Assembly: GCF_000702425.1 (NCBI RefSeq) | Contig: NZ_JNIE01000004.1 | Location: forward strand, 1-64,000 | From: Thermocrinis jamiesonii | GTDB taxonomy: Bacteria > Aquificota > Aquificia > Aquificales > Aquificaceae | Reading direction: 5' to 3' | DNA: 64,000 nt | In this document: in pieces, positions 16,007 through 23,048 of the stretch | How the letters are laid out: each line of letters opens with the position of its first letter | Position numbering within the stretch: the first letter of the stretch is position 1 | Translations under genes and position numbers: made by a program | The notes under the pieces: generated by a model | Told to the model about the DNA's origin: nothing | Seen by the model: the letters and a program-made list of their open reading frames with translations, nothing else | Databases searched by the model: none

Positions 16007-17122
16007 ATGGATAGAAAGCTTTTGGAGAATTTAACTGTCCAAAGGGAAAGTCCAGAGTATCTTCAAATAAGCATGGCTGCTGCTATGACCTTGGGTATAG
16101 TGCCTGGACAGTTTTATAGAAATACAAAACTTAGTTGTATAAATACGCTTCTGACCTATCCTTCCGGATGCCATGCTACCTGTGCTTACTGTGGTCTTCA
16201 GAAGGCAAGGGAAGTGGAATACTCAAAGAAGAACTTCATCAGGGTTGAGTGGCCTACGGTAAAGCTGGATGAGATAATAGATAGGGCAGAAAAGGTAGGA
16301 CATGTAGAAAGACTGTGCATAGCCCAGATAACTCACCCAAGAGCCATAAGGGACACCAAGGAAGTGTTGGAAAGGGTTGTAAAGAGGTTGGGAGATAAGA
16401 TCTTTGTTTCTTTATTGATAAACGCCACGGGCACAACCTATCAGGATATACTTGATTACAAAAGGCTTGGGGCGGACACGGTTACAGTAGCAATAGACTG
16501 TGGAACACCGGAGGTGTTTGAAAGACTAAGAGGAAGACCTATGAACAGCCCTCACAGGTGGGAAACATTCTGGAAAGTTTTGGAGTGGGCTTGCGATGTG
16601 ATGGGGGATGGTTATGTAGGGTGCCACCTTGTGGTGGGACTGGGAGAAACAGAGCAGGAGATGATAGAGACAATTCAAAAAGTTAGAGACTTAGGGGCAA
16701 GAACTCACCTTTTCTCTTTTTGGCCCGAAGAAGGTTCAATGATGGAGAAAGAACCGCCCTGTCCCGCACCTCAGTTTAGAAGAGTTCAGTTTGCAAGGTA
16801 TTTAATAGACAATCAAATAGCCCGATATGAGGACATGAAGTTCAACGAAAAGGGACAGGTTATAGACTTTGGCATTCCAAAGGAAACCTTTGAAGAGCTT
16901 TTCTGGAGCGGAAGGCCGTTTATGACTTCTGGATGTAGAGGGAAAACTACCGAAACCGCTTGCAACAGACCCTTTGGAGACAGCTCACCAACAGATATAA
17001 GGAGCTATCCTTTCAAGCCTAACAGAAAAGATTTAGAAAGAATAAGAAAACAGCTCTTTGATTACGAGATGACTACAAACTATCCGGACATACTAAATCC
17101 AAGCGTGTTTAGATATCAATGA
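16007..17122 (+). CDS. Radical SAM protein, possible LipS-type lipoyl synthase subunit
   Basis: A 371-residue radical SAM enzyme with the cluster motif C55-x3-C59-x2-C62 (GCHATCAYCG), preceded by an extra C44. A C-terminal pair, C310 and C319 (SGCRGKTTETAC), could help bind an auxiliary cluster. The core resembles biotin-synthase-like proteins, with SFWPEEGSMM near the end of the barrel. This layout recalls the LipS1/LipS2 lipoyl synthases that accompany the sulfur-oxidising sHdr system in some Aquificales, but no sHdr or lipoate-binding gene is in the window, so that is only a candidate role. A strong GGAGGT precedes the ATG, and FUN14 overlaps its end. Confidence 0.6.
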   Translation: MDRKLLENLTVQRESPEYLQISMAAAMTLGIVPGQFYRNTKLSCINTLLTYPSGCHATCAYCGLQKAREVEYSKKNFIRVEWPTVKLDEIIDRAEKVGHVERLCIAQITHPRAIRDTKEVLERVVKRLGDKIFVSLLINATGTTYQDILDYKRLGADTVTVAIDCGTPEVFERLRGRPMNSPHRWETFWKVLEWACDVMGDGYVGCHLVVGLGETEQEMIETIQKVRDLGARTHLFSFWPEEGSMMEKEPPCPAPQFRRVQFARYLIDNQIARYEDMKFNEKGQVIDFGIPKETFEELFWSGRPFMTSGCRGKTTETACNRPFGDSSPTDIRSYPFKPNRKDLERIRKQLFDYEMTTNYPDILNPSVFRYQ

Positions 17123-17412
17123 GCTTGGAAGGTTTGATAGCAGACTTGGGTTATGCAGGATTTGCAGGGTTTGTGGTTGGCTTTGCGGTAAAAAAGCTGT
17201 TGAACCTTTTTTTGATGCTGATGGGACTTTACCTTCTCTCCCTTTTTTGGCTTCAGAGTAAAGGCTTTATTGATATAAACTGGACCCAGCTTTGGGTCCT
17301 TGTAAAATCTTTGTTCTCTGGAGTGGATGAATTCGTCAGGGGTATTTTTAAAACAGTAGCCTTTTCTTCTGCCTTTTCGGCAGGTTTTTTCTTGGGATTT
17401 AAAACAGGATAG
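17119..17412 (+). CDS. FUN14-family small membrane protein
   Basis: A 97-residue protein with three hydrophobic stretches (about 12-28, 31-48 and 75-93). Features typical of the FUN14 family include GFVVGFAVKKLLNLFLMLMG and KGFIDINW. The bacterial role is unknown. It starts 4 bases before the radical SAM stop, and ubiX begins 3 bases after it, so it is in the same transcript. Confidence 0.7.
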   Translation: MSLEGLIADLGYAGFAGFVVGFAVKKLLNLFLMLMGLYLLSLFWLQSKGFIDINWTQLWVLVKSLFSGVDEFVRGIFKTVAFSSAFSAGFFLGFKTG

Positions 17413-17415
17413 AAA

Positions 17416-18006
17416 GTGAAAAAAAACATAGTTTTGTGCATAACCGGTGCCAGCGGAAGTATCTATGGATACAGACTACTTGAAGTCCTTTATAGTATGA
17501 ACTTTCACTTGGACCTTATAATTTCTACCGCAGGCGCTGTGGTGCTAAAAGAAGAGTTAAATCTTTCGTTAAAAGACGTTAAGCAAAAGTTTCCAAAGGT
17601 TCGCCTTATCTCTGAGAAAGCTATAGCGGACAGAGTAGCCAGCGGTTCAAGACTGATAAACTACGCTGGCGTTTTGATTGCCCCCTGCTCAATGAGCACG
17701 CTCGGTTGCATAGCAAATGGTATAAATCAAAACCTCATCCACAGAGTTAGCGAAACAGCCCTAAAGGAAAAGGTTCCGTTGGTTCTGATCATCAGAGAAG
17801 CTCCCTATTCTTTGATCCATTTGGAAAACATGCTCAAAGTTGCCAAAGCAGGTGCTGTTATCCTACCTGCCAGTCCCGCTTTTTATCACAAACCCAAAAG
17901 CATAGAAGAGATGGTGGATTTTGTAGTAGGTAAAGCTTTGGATTGCCTAAGGATTGAGCATAACCTCTACAAAAGGTGGAAAGCAGAAGAGCTCCCCTCC
18001 GCATAG
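17416..18006 (+). CDS. ubiX: Flavin prenyltransferase UbiX
   Basis: Makes the prenylated FMN cofactor of UbiD-type decarboxylases. The N-terminal flavin-binding CITGASGSIYGYRLLE and the central IAPCSMSTLGCIANGINQNL are family hallmarks, as is REAPYSLIHLENML. The start is GTG at 17416. No ubiD lies in the window. It is the last gene of the rpmE-to-ubiX series and is followed by an orphan IS-end hairpin. Confidence 0.93.
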   Translation: MKKNIVLCITGASGSIYGYRLLEVLYSMNFHLDLIISTAGAVVLKEELNLSLKDVKQKFPKVRLISEKAIADRVASGSRLINYAGVLIAPCSMSTLGCIANGINQNLIHRVSETALKEKVPLVLIIREAPYSLIHLENMLKVAKAGAVILPASPAFYHKPKSIEEMVDFVVGKALDCLRIEHNLYKRWKAEELPSA

Positions 18007-18066
18007 ACAAACATTCCATGCATACTCACCCTTAAGGGAGAGATTTTTAAAATATTTAGGTAGGTT

Positions 18067-18120
18067 GTTCGAAAAATCCTTCATTGGGATGTCCCTTCAG
18101 CAGATAGAAGATTTTTCGAA
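18067..18120 (-). mobile_element. Orphan IS200/IS605-like end with inverted repeat
   Basis: Read on the minus strand, 18095-18067 matches the right end at 530-558 at 26 of 29 positions, including GGGACATCCCAATGA and GGATTTTTC. No transposase frame accompanies it. TTCGAAAAATC (18068-18078) and GATTTTTCGAA (18110-18120) are perfect inverted 11-base arms around a 31-base centre, so it may also act as a terminator after ubiX. It is either an insertion relic or a very small non-autonomous element. The rest of the 181-base gap holds nothing I recognise. Confidence 0.5.
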
Positions 18121-18187
18121 GCAGCTTTATATTTAGGCGTGAAATTAATGAATAGTTGCAAGACCAAGGATTAAATTTTTTTTTATT

Positions 18188-18691
18188 ATGTGGAGAGTGC
18201 TTTATCGTGTATTGGTAGTTTTATTGGTAATTTTCGCAACAGCTTACAGTGCTCCTATACCATTTCTCAAGCCCTCTTTTCTAAATCTGAAAGAGGATTT
18301 AGAAGATTCGGTCCGTGAAGGAAAGTATCTGTTTATTATGTTTCATCAAGAGGGCTGTCCTTTCTGCGACAAGATGAGAAGGATTACCTTCCAAGATAAA
18401 GATGTGCAAAACTATTACACAAAACACTTCAATATGGTGGAGATAGACATAAGGGGAAGTTTGGAAGTAGTGGATTTTGACGGTAAAAAGCTCACAGAAA
18501 GACAGTTTGCTTTAAAGCACGGCGTTAGGCTAACACCCGTCTTTATGTTCTTTGACAAGAAAGGCGAAGTTATAGCCAAAGTGCCTGGCTACATAGAACC
18601 GAAAGAGTTTATACTTATAGGAAGGTGGATAGTGGAAGAGCACTACAAGAGGACTAATTTAGTTAATTTTTTGAGAGAAAATAAAAAATGA
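18188..18691 (+). CDS. Periplasmic thioredoxin-like protein (SoxW-like)
   Basis: A 167-residue protein with an N-terminal signal peptide (about residues 1-22, ending YSAP) and a thioredoxin fold carrying the redox pair CPFC in FHQEGCPFCDKMRR. The cis-Pro region is VRLTPVFMFFDKKG. This matches SoxW-type periplasmic thioredoxins, which keep partners reduced during sulfur oxidation or cytochrome maturation. No sox genes are adjacent. The tolC-like gene overlaps its stop by 4 bases (ATGA), suggesting cotranscription. Confidence 0.75.
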   Translation: MWRVLYRVLVVLLVIFATAYSAPIPFLKPSFLNLKEDLEDSVREGKYLFIMFHQEGCPFCDKMRRITFQDKDVQNYYTKHFNMVEIDIRGSLEVVDFDGKKLTERQFALKHGVRLTPVFMFFDKKGEVIAKVPGYIEPKEFILIGRWIVEEHYKRTNLVNFLRENKK

Positions 18692-19965
18692 TCCTTTTCT
18701 TCCTGCTTCTGCTTTCCCTATGCTACGGGCAGGAGGTTGTCAAGCTTGACATAAAAAAAGCCTATCAGTTGGCACTGAAAAACAATCCGGAAATTAGAAA
18801 AATGCTAAACGAGTTATCCTCTTTGGAAGCACGGGAAGTGGAATCCAAGCTTTTTTTCCTTCCCAACATAGTCTTTGGAACGGGTGTTATTTATAACTCT
18901 CAAAGGAATGAATGGGAAAATCCTTACGGAATTAGTTTTTTGAGCACGCTGTATGAATACAGAAAAACAATACCTAAGATAAGATCTGCCAAACTTAGAA
19001 CGGAAATACAGAGAGAAGTTAAGAGCCAGTTGGAGAAAGAGCTAAAAGTTACTCTTCTTGAGCTCTTTGTGCAGGCAGAGCTTTTGGCAAAACTTACAGA
19101 GGTGAAAAGGGAAGAGATGGCAATAGCCTTTGTTAGGTTTGATAGAGCAGTTCAAAGAAAAGAGCTGGGTCTTACCACAGACTTGGAGGTGTTTAAACTT
19201 GAAGCGGTATATAGGGAAAAGAGGGCTGAGCTAATAAAAGCGCAGTATGAGTATAACCAAACCCTATATAGGATAAAAAAGCTGGTTGGGTTGAAGATGA
19301 ATGATTTTATAAACTTGGAAAGTATACACTTTGAGCCAAAGAGGGGAAGCCTTGATAAAGAAAAACTACTTAGTATAGGTAAAGAAAAGAGCTCAACTCT
19401 GAGGATAAAGAGGCTTTTACTTGCCATGTATGATCATAGATTGGAAGAGTCCAAAAGGTTTTTTGACCTTAGACTGCAACTAAGGGGAGAGATAGGAAAC
19501 ACTTTAAGGACAGGAGCCCCCATAACTAAAGCATACAGCCAAGAAGGTTGGCGCGTTGGTGTGGAGATAATACTGCCGATCTTTGATCCAAGCGCTCCCT
19601 TTAATCTAATTGAACTTAGCAATCAAAGAAACTCTTTGCTTTTGGAGATTGAGGACTCTATAAAACAGCTTGAGCTAATAATACATTCAGCAGATTACGA
19701 ATATTCTTATCTCATCTCCAAACTGGATCATGCATTGGTTATGGACAGGTATGCAGAGGAAAACCTCACCCTTAGAAGGTCCGAATACGAACTTGAGCTT
19801 GCCTTTGATTTGGGCTATGCGATGGCAGAAAAATCCGAGTCAGAAAGACAGGTTATGAAAGCAAAATACGAAATAATGCTGTTCCTTGCTAAACTATACA
19901 GTACTCTTGGCTTAGATCCGTTTTTAGTTTTGGAGGGAAGCCATGATTTTATTAAGTCTGATTAG
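18688..19965 (+). CDS. TolC-family outer membrane protein
   Basis: A 425-residue protein with a signal peptide (ending LCYGQE) and the two long alpha-helical hairpin repeats of TolC channels, rich in heptads such as LTTDLEVFKLEAVYREKRAELIKA. Such proteins form the outer-membrane tunnel of type I secretion or tripartite efflux. The short adaptor gene overlaps its end by 23 bases, but no inner-membrane pump or ABC exporter follows. Confidence 0.82.
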   Translation: MILFFLLLLSLCYGQEVVKLDIKKAYQLALKNNPEIRKMLNELSSLEAREVESKLFFLPNIVFGTGVIYNSQRNEWENPYGISFLSTLYEYRKTIPKIRSAKLRTEIQREVKSQLEKELKVTLLELFVQAELLAKLTEVKREEMAIAFVRFDRAVQRKELGLTTDLEVFKLEAVYREKRAELIKAQYEYNQTLYRIKKLVGLKMNDFINLESIHFEPKRGSLDKEKLLSIGKEKSSTLRIKRLLLAMYDHRLEESKRFFDLRLQLRGEIGNTLRTGAPITKAYSQEGWRVGVEIILPIFDPSAPFNLIELSNQRNSLLLEIEDSIKQLELIIHSADYEYSYLISKLDHALVMDRYAEENLTLRRSEYELELAFDLGYAMAEKSESERQVMKAKYEIMLFLAKLYSTLGLDPFLVLEGSHDFIKSD

Positions 19966-20437
19966 TCTTTTGATGTTTTCCTTTGGTTTTTCTCAGGAAG
20001 TGGAAGTTCATGCTATAGTCAAGGGGGTAGTGAAAAAGATCTATGTGAAAGAAGGGCAAAGAGTAGAAAAAGGCCAACTGCTTGTGGAGATAGATCCTTC
20101 CCTTTATCTTTCGGAGATTGAAAGACTTAGAGCACAGCTCTTAGCCCAAAGGCTAAAACTTGACAAAGTTGAAAGGGATTTCAAGAGGTATGAAAGCCTT
20201 TACGAGAGGGGGTTACTCTCAAGAAGTGAATACGAAGATTGGAAGAACAAATATGAGAGGGAACAAGCCGTGTATCAGTCTATCCAATCTGAGCTCAAAG
20301 GTTTGGAAAAGTTAGTGGAGTACTGCAGAATAGTTTCTCCTACCAAGGGTGTGGTAAAAAGGTTGCTGGTCAGAGAAAACTCCTTTGTAAATGGAAAGAT
20401 GAGCCCCCATCTTCTAATGGTTATTGAGGATAGGTGA
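19943..20437 (+). CDS. Short periplasmic adaptor (HlyD/MFP-like)
   Basis: A 164-residue protein with a signal peptide, a split biotinyl-lipoyl-like fold (VKGVVKKIYVKEGQRVEKGQLLVEIDPSLY, then RIVSPTKGVVKRLLVRENSFV) and a central coiled-coil hairpin of about 70 residues. Full-length adaptors have 350-400 residues; this one lacks the beta-barrel and membrane-proximal domains. GGAGGG precedes the ATG. It could be a minimal adaptor for the TolC-like protein or a truncated one. No pump gene follows. Confidence 0.7.
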   Translation: MILLSLISLLMFSFGFSQEVEVHAIVKGVVKKIYVKEGQRVEKGQLLVEIDPSLYLSEIERLRAQLLAQRLKLDKVERDFKRYESLYERGLLSRSEYEDWKNKYEREQAVYQSIQSELKGLEKLVEYCRIVSPTKGVVKRLLVRENSFVNGKMSPHLLMVIEDR

Positions 20438-20456
20438 ATTTGGGATTTTCTAAAGA

Positions 20457-21260
20457 TCACTCTTCTTCTATCAAACTTTCTATTGGGACTTCTTTTAGTC
20501 TTTCCACACCGTAAGGATTGGCTACCCATGGGACTTTCAAAAAAGGGTAGTCAGCGGAAGAATGGCAGTTTATGACTATCTTTGTTCTTATAAACCCGTT
20601 TCTTTTCAACAGTTCTGCCTCTTGCATTGAGAGGGGCTCTTCCCTTGCTACTGCATAGAGTAAGCCTTTAGTCTTTAAGATTTGAACCAAAAACTTTACT
20701 TTTTCAGACCTTTCTTTTAAGAGCTTTGGTAAGCTTCTTTCTCTTCCCATAAACCTGTCTATCTCTTTCTGTTTTTCTCCAAGCTTGACAAGAAAATTTA
20801 GCCACTCATCCACCATCTGTAGGGAACTAAAAAACCTTAGAATCTGTCCGGTTGGAGCAAAGTCCAAGACCACATACTGATACTTAGGGAGAAGTTCAGC
20901 AAGCTTGTCAAACACGGCGGTTTCTAAGGAAGTGGGGGAAGAGGATATGAGAGATGCAAACTTCTTTGCCCCTTCAAGAACAGACATTGATACACTCTCT
21001 TCCAAACTTTTTAGAACTCTGGTTACATACTGCTCTGCGATCCTTTGAGCGTCAAACTCCACCGCATGTAAGTTTGGGGAAACTTGCACAATCTCACTTC
21101 CCACAGAAACTCCTAAGATCCCAGATAGAGAGTGGGCTGGGTCTAAGGAAGCCAAAAGGGTGGAACCCTTTTCGGAGAGCCTTAACGCCAAAGCGCAGGC
21201 TAGCGTACTTTTCCCAACGCCCCCCTTCCCACCGAACATATAAACCCTTTTTAGCAACAC
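20457..21260 (-). CDS. ArsA/Get3-like ATPase
   Basis: A 267-residue P-loop ATPase with the deviant Walker A motif GGKGGVGKST near the N terminus, the A-loop DPAHSL and the switch DFAPTGQ. These define the ArsA/Get3 branch of the SIMIBI class. The length is about that of a single-domain enzyme. The gene starts (GTG at 21260) inside the end of the Cys-Cys protein gene, downstream of cytochrome c552. Metalloid export is unlikely, as there is no arsB; a role in handling a membrane or redox protein is possible but not shown. Confidence 0.85.
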   Translation of the reverse strand: MLLKRVYMFGGKGGVGKSTLACALALRLSEKGSTLLASLDPAHSLSGILGVSVGSEIVQVSPNLHAVEFDAQRIAEQYVTRVLKSLEESVSMSVLEGAKKFASLISSSPTSLETAVFDKLAELLPKYQYVVLDFAPTGQILRFFSSLQMVDEWLNFLVKLGEKQKEIDRFMGRERSLPKLLKERSEKVKFLVQILKTKGLLYAVAREEPLSMQEAELLKRNGFIRTKIVINCHSSADYPFLKVPWVANPYGVERLKEVPIESLIEEE

Positions 21261-21505
21261 GGCAAAAAGCTCAGGCTAAAATGCTCTAAACCCAAGGTCC
21301 TGTGCCAAAGATGAAACTCCGAGAGAAGTTCTGGATAGAAGTCTAAGATGTATATTCCAAGAGGATTATCTAAACCAAACCAGTCTAAGAACATACAAAA
21401 GAGAAGGGCAGACCTCAGATCTCTGAAGTCCGCCTCCACCGGTCTTTTGAAGTGAAGCAGAACAAATTCCGAAAGAAGTTCTCTTATTTTACGCTCAGAA
21501 TCCAC
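21251..21505 (-). CDS. Small protein ending in Cys-Cys (cory-CC-star-like)
   Basis: An 84-residue protein with no signal peptide, rich in aromatic residues (FCMFLDWFGLDNPLGIYILDFYPELL), that ends LPCC directly before the stop. A C-terminal Cys-Cys next to an ArsA-like ATPase matches what I recall of the 'cory-CC-star' family, whose function is unknown. The start (GTG 21505) overlaps the cytochrome gene by 22 bases, and the ATPase gene overlaps its end by 10. This tight coupling suggests the terminal cysteines are bound or handled by the ATPase. Confidence 0.6.
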   Translation of the reverse strand: MDSERKIRELLSEFVLLHFKRPVEADFRDLRSALLFCMFLDWFGLDNPLGIYILDFYPELLSEFHLWHRTLGLEHFSLSFLPCC

Positions 21506-21780
21506 TTAGCAAGTTGCTGGGCTTCTGCATCAGTCACGTTCTGAGGAGGCATAGGCACAGGACCCCAAACTCCAGCTCCACCCTTTTTGATCTTACCAGC
21601 CAAGTAATTCACAGCGTCTGGTTTGCCCGCATACCTTTTAGCTACGTCTGCATAGGATGGGCCTACTTTCTTTGCCTTCAGGTCGTGGCACGCCATACAG
21701 CCCTTTTGCTTAGCAAGTTGCTCACTGGCAAAAGACACACTTGCAAGGCCTACCATCAAGAGCACGAAAACCTTCTTCAT
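21484..21780 (-). CDS. Cytochrome c552
   Basis: A 98-residue class I cytochrome with a signal peptide (about 1-18), mature start EQLAKQKGCMACHDLKAKK, heme motif CMACH and axial Met in VPMPPQNVTDAEA. The mature protein is very close to cytochrome c552 of Hydrogenobacter thermophilus as I remember it, the best single clue to the organism. It shuttles electrons in the periplasm to the terminal oxidase. AGGAGGTG precedes the ATG. It begins a three-gene unit with the CC protein and the ArsA-like ATPase. Confidence 0.95.
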   Translation of the reverse strand: MKKVFVLLMVGLASVSFASEQLAKQKGCMACHDLKAKKVGPSYADVAKRYAGKPDAVNYLAGKIKKGGAGVWGPVPMPPQNVTDAEAQQLAKWILSVK

Positions 21781-21814
21781 GACAACACCTCCTAAGCAAG
21801 GTTATTCAAAGTAT

Positions 21815-21820
21815 TATAAT
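21815..21820 (+). promoter_or_regulatory. -10 box of murI-dtd
   Basis: TATAAT lies 24 bases before the murI ATG at 21845. Transcription would start within the short gap after the divergent cytochrome gene. Confidence 0.4.
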
Positions 21821-21844
21821 ATAAGAAACTTACCTAAAAAGAAC

Positions 21845-22609
21845 ATGAAAATTGGTATCTTTGACTCGGGTGTAGGTGGATTAACTGTTTTAAAGGCACT
21901 TAGGGAAGAGCTACCCTCTGTGGATTTTTTTTACTTGGGGGACACGGCCCGGGTCCCCTACGGAGGCAAGTCCAAGGAAACTATTCAAAGATACAGCCTT
22001 GAGTGTGCGGAGTTTTTGCTTTCCTTTGGTGTAGAGCTTTTGGTAGTTGCCTGCAACACCGCCAGCGCTTATGCTCTGGAGGCTTTGAAAGACAAACTTT
22101 CCATTCCAGTAATAGGGGTAATACAGCCAGGAGTGGAAAAGGCTATAAAAATTTCCAAACAAAAGAAGATCGGGGTAATAGGAACACGGGGCACAATTCA
22201 AAGCAAGGCCTATCAAAAGCTTTTGGAAAGCTATGGCGCACAGGTTTTTGCAAAGGCTTGTCCTTTGTTTGTCCCACTGGTAGAAGAAGGCATACTAAAC
22301 GGAACCATAGCTAAAAGCGTTATAGAATACTATCTTCAGGAGCTGAAAGGTAAGATAGACACACTTATACTTGGTTGCACCCATTACCCTCTCCTGAAAG
22401 AGCCTATAAAACAGTTTATGGGAGAGGTGGATGTGGTAGATTCGGCAGAAGCGGTTGCTAAGAAGGTTAGTCAGATAGCAAGGAATGAGGGTGAAGGTAA
22501 CCTAAGGCTTTTCTTTACAGACAATTCTCCTAACCTTAGAGCTATGATAAGGCTAATACTTGGACAGGATCTGAAGTTTGAAATAGTGCCAGTTCTTTGT
22601 AGGCTTTAG
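21845..22609 (+). CDS. murI: Glutamate racemase
   Basis: Interconverts L- and D-glutamate for peptidoglycan. Signatures are MKIGIFDSGVGGLTVLKAL, GDTARVPYGGKS, the first catalytic Cys in VACNTASAYAL and the second in LGCTHYPLL. An open frame extends 22 codons upstream, but it reads through the promoter; the ATG at 21845 gives the family's exact N terminus and 254 residues. dtd follows after 4 bases. Confidence 0.95.
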   Translation: MKIGIFDSGVGGLTVLKALREELPSVDFFYLGDTARVPYGGKSKETIQRYSLECAEFLLSFGVELLVVACNTASAYALEALKDKLSIPVIGVIQPGVEKAIKISKQKKIGVIGTRGTIQSKAYQKLLESYGAQVFAKACPLFVPLVEEGILNGTIAKSVIEYYLQELKGKIDTLILGCTHYPLLKEPIKQFMGEVDVVDSAEAVAKKVSQIARNEGEGNLRLFFTDNSPNLRAMIRLILGQDLKFEIVPVLCRL

Positions 22610-22613
22610 TGTT

Positions 22614-23048
22614 ATGCGAGTGTTGGTGCAAAGAGTAAAAGAGTCGTGGGTTGTGGTTGATGGAAAAGAGGTTGCAAGAATAGGAAAGGGATTGAATCTA
22701 TTGCTTGGTATAAGGGTGGGAGATACGGAACAGTTGGCAGACAAGCTCGTGGAGAAGGTAGTAAATTTGAGAATATTTGAAGATGAAAGGGGAAAGTTTA
22801 ATTATTCTTTACTGGACGTGGGTGGTTCTGCACTGGTGGTTTCCCAATTTACCCTCTACGCAAATACTCAAAGGGGCAGAAGGCCAAGCTTTGAAGAAGC
22901 AGAAAAGCCCGAAAGGGCAAGACAGCTTTACGAGTACTTTGTAAAGAAGCTTTCCGAATATGTGCCGGTTCAGGCAGGCATCTTTGGTGCTCACATGGAG
23001 GTTTTTATCCTAAACGACGGCCCAGTTACTATACTATTAGAGCTTTAA
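22614..23048 (+). CDS. dtd: D-aminoacyl-tRNA deacylase
   Basis: Removes D-amino acids wrongly attached to tRNA. The 144-residue product begins MRVLVQRVKESWVVVDG and carries both family motifs: SQFTLYANTQRGRRPSF and, near the C terminus, NDGPVTILLEL (Gly-cisPro is NDGPVT in DTD1). It follows murI closely, a plausible grouping because murI produces a D-amino acid. Its end overlaps the convergent HerA fusion gene by 4 bases. Confidence 0.95.
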   Translation: MRVLVQRVKESWVVVDGKEVARIGKGLNLLLGIRVGDTEQLADKLVEKVVNLRIFEDERGKFNYSLLDVGGSALVVSQFTLYANTQRGRRPSFEEAEKPERARQLYEYFVKKLSEYVPVQAGIFGAHMEVFILNDGPVTILLEL

